Source: an uncultured Bacteroidales bacterium (GTDB lineage: Bacteria > Bacteroidota > Bacteroidia > Bacteroidales > FEN-979). Taken from it: 34,536 nucleotides of DNA. Location: NCBI GenBank assembly GCA_903845055.1, contig CAIMWF010000073.1:1-34536 (forward strand), in the 5' to 3' direction. Within the stretch, counting starts at the first letter, position 1, and each line of letters begins with the position of its first letter. The position numbers and the translations under genes were made by a program. The notes below the pieces were generated by a model. The model did not search any database. It was not told the DNA's origin and saw only the letters and a program-made list of their open reading frames with translations. Of the stretch, positions 15,164-22,592 are shown one piece after another.

Positions 15164-16094
15164 CATGGTCGCCATCCTGGGCCCTACGGCCTCGGGAAAA
15201 ACCGCCCTTGCCGCCAGGCTTGCATACGAGATCTGCGGCGAAGTGATCAGCGCCGATTCCAGGCAGGTTTACCGCCGGATGGACATCGGCACAGGGAAGG
15301 ACCTGGGCGATTACATGGTTGAAGGCACGGTCGTTCCGCACCATCTCATCGACATTGCGGAACCGGGTTACGAGTACAACATCTATGAATACCAGCGCGA
15401 TTTCCTGGATGCCTACCGGATGATCACCGGGATCGGCCGGATCCCGGTGCTTTGCGGGGGTTCGGGCATGTACCTCGAAGCGGTGCTGAAGGGCTACCGT
15501 CTCACGAAAGCGGAAGAGGATCATGCGCTGTCTGACGTGCTCCGGGATAAGACCGATGCAGAACTGGTCAGCATGCTGATGTCCTGTAAAACCCTGCACA
15601 ACACCACCGATCTTGAAGACCGGCCAAGAATACTGAAGGCCATCCTGGTGGCCCGTGCACAAGATGATAACGGATATACCGGCGCCTCCCGTGGAGCTGC
15701 CGGCGACAAACCTCCTTTCCCCGCGATCAGGTCCGTCATCTTTGGGGTCGCCTTCCCGCGCGACCTGGTGATGCGAAGGATCACCGAACGGCTGGAAAAC
15801 CGTCTCGAAACCGGGATGATCGGTGAGGTTGAAGCGCTGCTCGCGGAAGGAATACCGCCTGCAAGACTGATCAGGTACGGGCTTGAATACCGCTATATCA
15901 CCCTGTTCCTCCAAGGAAAACTCTCCCGTTCCGAGATGTTTTTCTCGCTGAACATCGCCATCCGGCAGTTTGCGAAGCGGCAGATGACCTGGTTCAGGCG
16001 GATGGAACGCCGGGGAATGAAGATAAACTGGCTCGACGGCAATCTGCCCGATGTAAAAAAAATTGAAATGATCCGGAATTTTGCCGGGATTTAA
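15144..16094 (+). CDS. miaA: tRNA dimethylallyltransferase
   Basis: Adds a dimethylallyl group to N6 of A37 in tRNAs reading U-starting codons. 316 residues, near the family norm. The P-loop LGPTASGKT is at about 12-20, the substrate-binding DSRQVYRRMDIGTGK at about 38-52, and the HHLIDI motif follows near residue 68. GGSGMYLEAVLKGY and DRPRILKAI are also conserved. The C-terminal part carries RYGLEYRYI and RQFAKRQMTWFRR, the tRNA-binding segment typical of MiaA. The ATG at 15144 overlaps the dehydratase gene by 20 nt. A second ATG at 15165, one base after that gene's stop, would remove seven residues and is also plausible. Either way translation is coupled to the upstream gene. Bacteroidota often carry two MiaA paralogues; which one this is cannot be told here. 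Confidence 0.96.
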   Translation: MKSSTTDMVAILGPTASGKTALAARLAYEICGEVISADSRQVYRRMDIGTGKDLGDYMVEGTVVPHHLIDIAEPGYEYNIYEYQRDFLDAYRMITGIGRIPVLCGGSGMYLEAVLKGYRLTKAEEDHALSDVLRDKTDAELVSMLMSCKTLHNTTDLEDRPRILKAILVARAQDDNGYTGASRGAAGDKPPFPAIRSVIFGVAFPRDLVMRRITERLENRLETGMIGEVEALLAEGIPPARLIRYGLEYRYITLFLQGKLSRSEMFFSLNIAIRQFAKRQMTWFRRMERRGMKINWLDGNLPDVKKIEMIRNFAGI

Positions 16095-16113
16095 CCCCGT
16101 ATCAATTTTTTGC

Positions 16114-16121
16114 TATCTTTG
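16114..16121 (+). promoter_or_regulatory. Candidate -7 element for the PKD/FISUMP gene
   Basis: TATCTTTG, an exact TAnnTTTG match, 22 nt before the ATG at 16144 and 20 nt after the miaA stop. It predicts a leader of roughly 18 nt. No matching -33 element at 17-23 nt spacing is seen. Confidence 0.4.
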
Positions 16122-16143
16122 TGTTAAGTTACCTGCCTAACAC

Positions 16144-19100
16144 ATGATCATGTTGGTTCTCCACCGATGGTCCGGTTTTAAGATTTTTCACGCATCCAGA
16201 CAGTTTCTGTGCTCATGCATCATGGTCCTCTTTGCCATTAGCGGGGCATACGGCCAGGGTATCACCATCCAGCCCTTCACCGACCCGACCTGCCTTGGAA
16301 ACAGCACCACGCTGACGGCGGTGGTCACCAGTACCGATTACGGGACCGACAGCTATTCTTTCCAGGTGATCCCCTATGCACCCATGGATACGACGACCGG
16401 CACCCCGCTTGACCAGACCCTCACCCACTGCTCCTCTACCAACGGAGGGAAGGACGACTGCTGGGGCGGGCCTTACAACATCGGGTTCAATTTTTGCTTT
16501 TTCAGCCAGCTTTACACCAACTTCTTTGTCGGGTCAAACGGATGGATCGGGTTCCGTTCGCCCGGGGCCAACCCATGGAACACCTACATTGCCCGGGCGA
16601 TTCCCGACCATGCGGCAGATTCGGCCTCCCCGAAGGACTGCATCTTCGCCCCCTGGCAAGACTGGCTTCCAACCCTGTCGGGGATCAACGACATTTTTTA
16701 TTACACCACCGGTATGGCCCCCAACCGGGAACTGGTGGTTTACTGGAAAAACTGCCCCATGTTCAGCTGCACGACCACCAAAGGGAGTTTCCAGATCGTG
16801 CTGAAGGAGCAGGGCGGGGTTATCGAAAACCACCTCCAGGTCAAGCCCTACTGCGTCTGGCAGGGCAACAAGGCCACCCAGGGCGTGCACAACAACAACG
16901 GGACCATCGCCTTTACCGCCGTGGTCAACGGCACAAACCGCAACAACACCAGCTGGACCGCCACCCAGGAAAGCATGCGGTTTGTTCCCAATGGTGTTTC
17001 CTGGCACAGCGGATCCTCCACCGGCCCGGTGCTCGGCTACGGCGACACGGTAACCTTCAGCCCGACCGTGACCACCTGGGTATATGCCGTCATGAACACC
17101 TGTCTCGGGGTGGTTCACTACGATTCGGCCCTGGTGCATGTCGTACCTACCATCACCGGCCCGGTATCGGTATGCAAAGGCAGCACGGTCACCTACCTCA
17201 CCGAAGCAGGGATGACCAACTACGTGTGGAGCGAATCGGCCGGGGCACAGATCGCCGGCGGCGGCGACGCAACCAGCAATTTTGTAACCATAACCTGGGC
17301 CTCCCCAGGGAGCCAGAGCGTCAGCGTGCGGTTTACCGACCCGGTGACCGGCTGCACCTCAACGGTAAACAGGACCATCAGCGTGAATGTGATGGATACG
17401 CCGGTTCCGGTTATCACCGGCGGACAGAGTTTCTGCCTCAACTCCACGGGTCACCTGTATTCCACACAGGCAGGGAAAGCCAATTACCAATGGGTTGTTA
17501 CCGGGGGGTCAGTATCACTGGGCGGTGGCACCGGTGATGCAGCCTGCACCGTGACGTGGACATCAACAGGATCGCAGTCGGTAAGCGTGGTCTATACCGA
17601 CCCGGTGACCACCTGCACGGCACTGGCACCGGCCATCCTTCCTGTTACTGTCAACCCGCTGCCGGTCCCGTCCTTCACCTCCGGGGAAGCGCTTTGCTGT
17701 GTAACCATTCCCGGGCATGTATATTCAACCCAGCCCGGCAAGGTCAGCTATGTCTGGAATATCACCGGCGGCAGCATCACCGGTGGCGGAGGAGCCGGCA
17801 ATTCAACTGCAATGGTCACCTGGACTACACCGGGAACGGGTACGATCAGTGTCAATTATTCGGAACCGGGCACCCTTTGCACCGCGCCGGTACCGGCAGT
17901 ATTCCAGGTACAGGTGGTTCCTCTTCCGGTCCCCTCCATCACGGGGATCGCAACTATTTGTCTGGACGCTTCCCAAGGAACCTATACCACCCAGGGATCG
18001 ATGAGCAACTACACCTGGACCATCACCCCGCCTGCGGCAGGAACTATCCTTTCGGGCGGCAGCACCTCCTCAATCCTGGTGCAGTGGAACCTGCCCGGTT
18101 CATTTGTCGTAAAGGTTAGCTATACCGATGCCAACGGTTGCACAGTTGCCGCCCCGGCCCAACAGCCGGTTGTGGTGACCCCGGTCCCGAACACGACCAT
18201 CACCACCGCCCCCGGTGTGATCTGCTCCACCCTGTCGTACCCCTACCAGGTGCCCCCCGATGCGGTCTGTACCTTCACCTGGACCATAACCCCGCCGGGG
18301 CTCGGGAACATCGTCTCAGGCCAGGGTTCGAATGCAATCAGCATCAACTGGCTTTCCGAAGGAGATGCACAGGTACAGGTAACTGGTTCGAACAACTACC
18401 ATCCCTGCTTCTCCGCCTCATCGGTAGCGGTGCCGGTTAAGCCCACCCCTGTTCCGGAGTTTACGGCCTGCTTCGACACGAAAACAACATTGAACGCTGT
18501 GAAATACCTCCTCAGGGGTGCTTCGCCTTTCATTGCCGGACAGGGCGTTTTCAGCGGTTCGGGCGTGACTTCGCCATCACCGGGCGTCTTTGAATTCAAC
18601 CCGTCAGTCGCCGGGGCGGGCAGCACCGCCATCACCTACACCTACACCAATAATTACGGTTGTACCGCACAGGCGGCACCCGTCACCATCCAGGTGCAGC
18701 AGGTGAATTTCAACTGCGGCGGCACCCTCACCGATGTGCGCGATGGTAAGACATACTCTACCGCCATGTTCAATGGCAAATGCTGGATGACCAAAAACCT
18801 TGATTATGGGACCATCCTGGCAGGCGGTATTGCAATTCCGCAGACCGACAACTGCATCGTTGAAAAATACTGTGGCCCCGGCGACCCGAACTGTACGGCC
18901 AACGGCGGCTTTTACCAATGGGACGAGATCATGCAGTATGCCGGCACACCCGGCAGCAAAGGGGCCTGCCCCCCCGAATGGCATGTGCCGACAGACGCCG
19001 AATGGCAGGCGCTGATCGACAACATCACGGCGGGGATCATTGCGCCGGACGCAAACGGGCTTTCCGGATCGAAACTGAAGGACCTGGCTGCCGTTAACGG

Positions 19101-19308
19101 GTTCCAGGGCCTCCTGGGCGGGATCGATTACATGGATAATTCATGGGATTTCACCGCAGCCCCGCTAACGGGAACCATGTACTGGTCGTCAACCCCCGGA
19201 GGTTCGTTCAATGCGGTGGCCCGTGGGTTGAATCTTATCAACCCCAGCGTCTCCTATTACATCAATTCCCGGTGCAATGCCTTCCCTGTGCGGTGCGTGA
19301 AAAATTAA
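16144..19308 (+). CDS. Large secreted protein with PKD-like repeats and C-terminal FISUMP domain
   Basis: 1054 residues. A signal peptide ends near residue 38 (FAISGAYGQ). Residues 40-335 form an all-beta N-terminal domain with NIGFNFCFFSQ and FVGSNGWIGF, the style of lectin-like heads in Bacteroidota surface proteins. Five PKD-like Ig repeats follow at about 339-417, 422-505, 509-593, 597-680 and 685-768. Most have a Cys near their start and the Y.W.(I/V)TGG core and SV.YTDP.T.C strand. A sixth, divergent repeat spans about 770-852. Residues 856-1053 are a Fibrobacter succinogenes major paralogous (FISUMP) domain: DVRDGKTYSTAMFNGKCWMTKNLDYG, CPPEWHVPTDAEWQAL (split here for length) and a final CNAFPVRCVKN. 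There is no recognisable type IX sorting tail after FISUMP. It probably acts in adhesion or binding outside the cell; the ligand is unknown. It is convergent with aguA with overlapping stops. Confidence 0.88.
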   Translation: MIMLVLHRWSGFKIFHASRQFLCSCIMVLFAISGAYGQGITIQPFTDPTCLGNSTTLTAVVTSTDYGTDSYSFQVIPYAPMDTTTGTPLDQTLTHCSSTNGGKDDCWGGPYNIGFNFCFFSQLYTNFFVGSNGWIGFRSPGANPWNTYIARAIPDHAADSASPKDCIFAPWQDWLPTLSGINDIFYYTTGMAPNRELVVYWKNCPMFSCTTTKGSFQIVLKEQGGVIENHLQVKPYCVWQGNKATQGVHNNNGTIAFTAVVNGTNRNNTSWTATQESMRFVPNGVSWHSGSSTGPVLGYGDTVTFSPTVTTWVYAVMNTCLGVVHYDSALVHVVPTITGPVSVCKGSTVTYLTEAGMTNYVWSESAGAQIAGGGDATSNFVTITWASPGSQSVSVRFTDPVTGCTSTVNRTISVNVMDTPVPVITGGQSFCLNSTGHLYSTQAGKANYQWVVTGGSVSLGGGTGDAACTVTWTSTGSQSVSVVYTDPVTTCTALAPAILPVTVNPLPVPSFTSGEALCCVTIPGHVYSTQPGKVSYVWNITGGSITGGGGAGNSTAMVTWTTPGTGTISVNYSEPGTLCTAPVPAVFQVQVVPLPVPSITGIATICLDASQGTYTTQGSMSNYTWTITPPAAGTILSGGSTSSILVQWNLPGSFVVKVSYTDANGCTVAAPAQQPVVVTPVPNTTITTAPGVICSTLSYPYQVPPDAVCTFTWTITPPGLGNIVSGQGSNAISINWLSEGDAQVQVTGSNNYHPCFSASSVAVPVKPTPVPEFTACFDTKTTLNAVKYLLRGASPFIAGQGVFSGSGVTSPSPGVFEFNPSVAGAGSTAITYTYTNNYGCTAQAAPVTIQVQQVNFNCGGTLTDVRDGKTYSTAMFNGKCWMTKNLDYGTILAGGIAIPQTDNCIVEKYCGPGDPNCTANGGFYQWDEIMQYAGTPGSKGACPPEWHVPTDAEWQALIDNITAGIIAPDANGLSGSKLKDLAAVNGFQGLLGGIDYMDNSWDFTAAPLTGTMYWSSTPGGSFNAVARGLNLINPSVSYYINSRCNAFPVRCVKN

Positions 19309-20387
19309 ATCAGCGGGTTGAACAATCCACCGGGTGCTTCGGGTTCCTGCTGCGACAGGCAGTGAAAGGAACCCAGTCCCCAGATGATCTCCACCGAATC
19401 GATGCCGATGATGCTGCGGCCCGGGAAACACTCCTCGAGAAGGCGCATGGCCTGGTCGTCCTCGCGGCACCTGAAATTGGGTACGATCACCGAATTGTTG
19501 GCAATGTAAAAATTGGCATAGGAAGCGGGCAGCCGCTGACCGTCATAGATCACCGGTTTGGGCATCGGGATCTCGGCAATGTTCAACTGCTTGCCGTTCA
19601 ACAGGCGGAATGACTTCAGTTTGCGCAGGTTTTCATCCAGGATCGCGTGGTTTGCATCCGAACGCCTGGGTTCAACCATGGTAACAACACCATCCTCACA
19701 AAAGAATCGTGAAATATCATCGATGTGCCCGTTTGTGTCATCCCCGTCGATGCCCTCGTCAAGCCAGAGCACCTGGTCCACACCATAAAAGTCCTTCAGG
19801 TACTCCTCGATTTCATGCTGGAAAAGATCCGGGTTCCTGTTTTCATGCAGCAGGCACTGTGTCGTTGTAAGCAGGGTTCCCTTCCCGTTGAAATCGACAG
19901 ATCCCCCCTCCATGACAATCCCGGGTGTAAAAAGGCGCAGGCCGAGGTATTTGGCAACCAGCCCCGGGATTTGCTCATCCAGGTCGTGGTCGTATTTGTT
20001 TCCCCAGGCATTGTATTTCCAACCGACGATGACTTTGGGGTCGGCTGCCCCGGGCCGCAGCAGGAAAGCAGGGCCATGATCGCGGCACCATGCGTCGTTT
20101 GTCGGATGGAGCAATAACTTTATCCGCGACATATTCACCCCCAGTTTCTCAAGCTCCAGTCTGACACGCTGCTGCAACGCCTCATCGCGGACATTGATGC
20201 AAACCTCCTCCCCCTTCGATAACTCGAGGATGAAGCGGTTGTAAAAAGGAAAGATATTCTTCAGGGTTCCCGGCCACGAGTAGGAATCATCGTGCGGGTA
20301 ACTCAGCCAGGTGGCCCGGTGGTTCGCCCATTCAGCCGGAAAAGTATAACCCAGCTCCCTGGGACTCGGATCGTGAAAGTCGGTCAT
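19305..20387 (-). CDS. aguA: Agmatine deiminase
   Basis: Hydrolyses agmatine to N-carbamoylputrescine and ammonia, in the plant/bacterial route to putrescine. 360 residues, matching the family. Active-site features of the guanidino-modifying fold are visible: NDAWCRDHGP (97-106), MEGGSVDFNGKG (159-170), GDDTNGHIDDISRF with H221, and the nucleophile C343 in GLGSFHCLSQQEP. In most agmatine deiminases this last motif reads GGGNIHC; the GLGSFHC variant keeps the Cys and the QQEP end. A porphyromonad-type peptidylarginine deiminase is less likely because there is no signal peptide or secretion tail. The stop overlaps the convergent FISUMP gene stop in a TTAA (4-nt overlap). It follows aguB with 114 bases of repeats between. 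Confidence 0.94.
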   Translation of the reverse strand: MTDFHDPSPRELGYTFPAEWANHRATWLSYPHDDSYSWPGTLKNIFPFYNRFILELSKGEEVCINVRDEALQQRVRLELEKLGVNMSRIKLLLHPTNDAWCRDHGPAFLLRPGAADPKVIVGWKYNAWGNKYDHDLDEQIPGLVAKYLGLRLFTPGIVMEGGSVDFNGKGTLLTTTQCLLHENRNPDLFQHEIEEYLKDFYGVDQVLWLDEGIDGDDTNGHIDDISRFFCEDGVVTMVEPRRSDANHAILDENLRKLKSFRLLNGKQLNIAEIPMPKPVIYDGQRLPASYANFYIANNSVIVPNFRCREDDQAMRLLEECFPGRSIIGIDSVEIIWGLGSFHCLSQQEPEAPGGLFNPLI

Positions 20388-20411
20388 TTCGCAAATTCAG
20401 GTTAATATTCA

Positions 20412-20467
20412 GGCAATAGGCAATAGGCAATAGGCAGTGGGCAATAGGCAATAGGCAATAGGAATCA
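20412..20467 (+). repeat. Heptamer array, GGCAATA x8 (two units degenerate)
   Basis: Eight consecutive 7-bp units: three GGCAATA, one GGCAGTG, three GGCAATA and one GGAATCA. It lies between the aguB stop and the aguA start, in the orientation opposite to the genes. Shorter arrays of the same unit are at 28179-28206 and, inverted, at 31883-31910. Confidence 0.92.
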
Positions 20468-20486
20468 GGTCATATTAGCAGTTTTT

Positions 20487-20518
20487 ATTTTCGCTACCTC
20501 GCTACCCCACTACCTCGC
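20487..20518 (-). repeat. Octamer array GCGAGGTA overlapping the 3' end of aguB
   Basis: On the minus strand four 8-bp units read GCGAGGTA, GTGGGGTA, GCGAGGTA and GCGAAAAT. The first two supply the last residues of AguB and the start of the third provides part of the run containing its stop codon (20502-20504). This is the same unit as at 903-934 and 31801-31848, and again reads in the direction of the preceding gene. Confidence 0.88.
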
Positions 20519-21398
20519 TTTTACTTTTATCGATGTATCTTTCCCGCACCGGCCCGTAACTGTCGATCCTGCGGTCGCGCAAAAAGGGCCAGTGCACGCG
20601 GATTGCCTCAGTCCGGGAGCAATCGAGTTCATGTACATGGATCACTTCTGAATCGTGCGGCGCCTTGTACAGCAACTCGCCGAAAGGGCCGGCAACAAAG
20701 GAGCCTCCCCAGAAATTCATCTCTCCCTCTTTCCCGGTGCGGTTGACTGAAACAACAAACACGCCGTTGGCGACGGCATGCCCGCGCTGGATGATCTGCC
20801 AGGCATCATACTGCTCGCGGTTTAAGGCTTCCGGCTGTGAGGAGGCCCACCCGATGGCAGTGGGGTAAAAGATGACCTGGGCACCCATGAGGCTGGTGAT
20901 ACGGGCAGCTTCGGGATACCACTGGTCCCAGCAGATGAGGGTCCCTATACGGCCGTATTTTGTGTCGAATACCTTGTAGCCGCCGTCGCCGGGTGCAAAA
21001 TAGAATTTTTCATAATACCCGGGATCATCGGGAATGTGATGCTTTCGGTAAATGCCCATCAAAGAACCGTCGGCATCGAAAACGGCCACGGTGTTGTGAT
21101 AAACCCCTTCGGCCCGTTTTTCAAACAGGGAGGCAATGATCACCACATCAAGTTCACGCGCCAGTTTGCCGAAGGTTTCCGTTACCGGGCCCGGGATGGC
21201 ATCGGCCAGCAAAAAATTATCATAATTTTCCTCCCAGCAGAAGTAGGTGGTGGAAAAGAGCTCCTGCAGGCAGATGACCTTTGCGCCCATGGCGGCGGCT
21301 TCACGTACGTTTTTTTTGGCCTTTCCGAGGTTGGATGCCTTTTCCGGGCAGCAGGTCATCTGGATCATGCCTGCCTTGATTGTTTTTGCGATCATCAT
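20502..21398 (-). CDS. aguB: N-carbamoylputrescine amidase (nitrilase superfamily)
   Basis: Releases putrescine, CO2 and ammonia from N-carbamoylputrescine, the step after AguA, whose gene follows. 298 residues. The nitrilase-superfamily triad is complete: E46 in CLQELF, K119 in YRKHHIPD and C156 in LICWDQWYPEAAR. The phrases FYFAPGDGG, YPTAIGWA and the FWGGSFVAGPFGELL segment fit the N-carbamoylputrescine amidase branch rather than beta-ureidopropionase. The adjacent agmatine deiminase strongly supports this choice. The last residues, KSEVVG, are encoded by a TAGCGAGG-type repeat array that also carries the stop codon, so the natural C-terminus was probably altered by the array. The arginine decarboxylase that would supply agmatine is not in the window. 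Confidence 0.95.
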   Translation of the reverse strand: MMIAKTIKAGMIQMTCCPEKASNLGKAKKNVREAAAMGAKVICLQELFSTTYFCWEENYDNFLLADAIPGPVTETFGKLARELDVVIIASLFEKRAEGVYHNTVAVFDADGSLMGIYRKHHIPDDPGYYEKFYFAPGDGGYKVFDTKYGRIGTLICWDQWYPEAARITSLMGAQVIFYPTAIGWASSQPEALNREQYDAWQIIQRGHAVANGVFVVSVNRTGKEGEMNFWGGSFVAGPFGELLYKAPHDSEVIHVHELDCSRTEAIRVHWPFLRDRRIDSYGPVRERYIDKSKSEVVG

Positions 21399-21482
21399 TG
21401 AAAATTTAAAGGATGGTTTTTCCGGCCGGTGATTCCTGGAATAAAAAAATACATTTTCTGCCTGGTACGCTGTAATACAGGG

Positions 21483-22406
21483 CTACAATTGTTTGTTAAG
21501 GAAAAACTTTTTGGTAAAGGACAGGTGGTCATGGATCACTTGCACCACGTAAACGCCCCGCGGAAGGTTGTCGTATGGGAGAATGGTGCGGCTTTTATCA
21601 ACGAAACCGGGGTCGCAGCTGAATACACGCCGTCCCCTCATGTCGGTCAGACTGACACGGACATTCTGCGCCTTCGGAAAATCGTAAAAGACCATCAGCC
21701 TAGAGGTTTCACGATCGTTGAAGATCTGGACGCCGGCGGCGGGGTCCTTTTCGTTGAACCCTGTCGTGTAATCCAGGAAGAGATTGTCAACATACAAAAC
21801 TGTTCCCGGCGTCATCACCTGCTGCGCGGTCGACATGGCAATGATGTTCATGGTATCGGGCTGAACGGTGCTGATGTAATCGATCCAGGCCGAGAAGGGG
21901 GTCCAGTCGGGGATGGTATCCTTGGTTGAAAAACTGCCGTAGGCAATGGTATCCTTCACCGCCCCGGTGGTCTTGGTCAGCCCGATCCCGATAGCGCAGC
22001 TGTCACCGCCCTTGGGAAAGAATTTGTAATATCCCTTCAGGTGGGTCGGAAGGTCAACACAGGGGACGCCACCCGAGAGTATGTAGGTTCCTGCCGTGAT
22101 ATTCACCGTCAGGGTGCCGCAGGTCATAAACCCGGGGACATCGAGCGGGGGCAGGGTCAGGTGCTTTGTCTCGAGCCGGGCTGAATAACTTCCCGATCCC
22201 TGGTGATCGGTGCTTTTTGTCACCACCGAGAAGCCGAAAAAAGGTATCGACATCAGCTCCTGGTTGGGCGTATCCCAGCCCGTCGGGTCGGTATAGTTGC
22301 TGAAGGTGGTCCAGTTCTCAAAACCCGGGTTCGGGATTACCGTCTGGGCAACCATGGCAGTTGTTCCGAATAATAAAAAAGAGAGCAGGGAGAATATTTT
22401 TTTCAT
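21483..22406 (-). CDS. Type IX-secreted protein, PCMD-like N-terminal domain with C-terminal sorting domain
   Basis: 307 residues from the ATG at 22406, where a signal peptide begins (MKKIFSLLSFLLFGTTAMVA, then Q). An upstream extension of 70 codons is open but reads through intergenic repeats and overlaps the divergent promoter, so I reject it. The mature protein opens with IPNPGFENWTT and TGWDTPNQ, the pattern of the putative carbohydrate metabolism (PCMD) and related beta-sandwich domains of Bacteroidota. A jelly-roll-like body follows (LKGYYKFFPKGGDSCAIGIGL, shortened here to KGYYKF). The last 75 residues form a type A sorting domain: VQIFND, VRVSLTDMRGRRVF and LPRGVYVVQVIHD with a terminal KKFFLNKQL. 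It should be exported by the type IX system to the cell surface. Ligand or substrate unknown; confidence in the sorting tail is higher than in the N-terminal family. Confidence 0.85.
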   Translation of the reverse strand: MKKIFSLLSFLLFGTTAMVAQTVIPNPGFENWTTFSNYTDPTGWDTPNQELMSIPFFGFSVVTKSTDHQGSGSYSARLETKHLTLPPLDVPGFMTCGTLTVNITAGTYILSGGVPCVDLPTHLKGYYKFFPKGGDSCAIGIGLTKTTGAVKDTIAYGSFSTKDTIPDWTPFSAWIDYISTVQPDTMNIIAMSTAQQVMTPGTVLYVDNLFLDYTTGFNEKDPAAGVQIFNDRETSRLMVFYDFPKAQNVRVSLTDMRGRRVFSCDPGFVDKSRTILPYDNLPRGVYVVQVIHDHLSFTKKFFLNKQL

Positions 22407-22424
22407 GGCTGGCGTGATGTATGA

Positions 22425-22492
22425 AATGAATATTGAATATCGGACATTGAATGTCGAATGTCGACTACCCGGTTTTGAGTTTTGAGTTTTGA
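22425..22492 (+). repeat. Two abutting heptamer arrays in the divergent promoter region
   Basis: Bases 22425-22466 are six 7-bp units of the form RTYGAAT (AATGAAT, ATTGAAT, ATCGGAC, ATTGAAT, GTCGAAT, GTCGACT), equal to ATTCRAY on the other strand. Bases 22472-22492 are three units of GTTTTGA. The first family recurs at 33234-33275, the second at 27031-27049. The region also contains the leader of the minus-strand cargo gene. Confidence 0.8.
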
Positions 22493-22571
22493 TCTTTAAG
22501 TTTTTAACAGTCCCCGGCATTATTTTCAGATGGTGCCGGGTTCCATGATGTAAAATTAAGACATTTCGGCA

Positions 22572-22579
22572 TATCTTTG
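22572..22579 (+). promoter_or_regulatory. Candidate -7 element for the PorE-like gene
   Basis: TATCTTTG on the plus strand, an exact TAnnTTTG match 13 nt before the ATG at 22593. It predicts a leader of about 10 nt. No -33 match at standard spacing. Confidence 0.4.
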
Positions 22580-22592
22580 AAAAAATTTCCCG

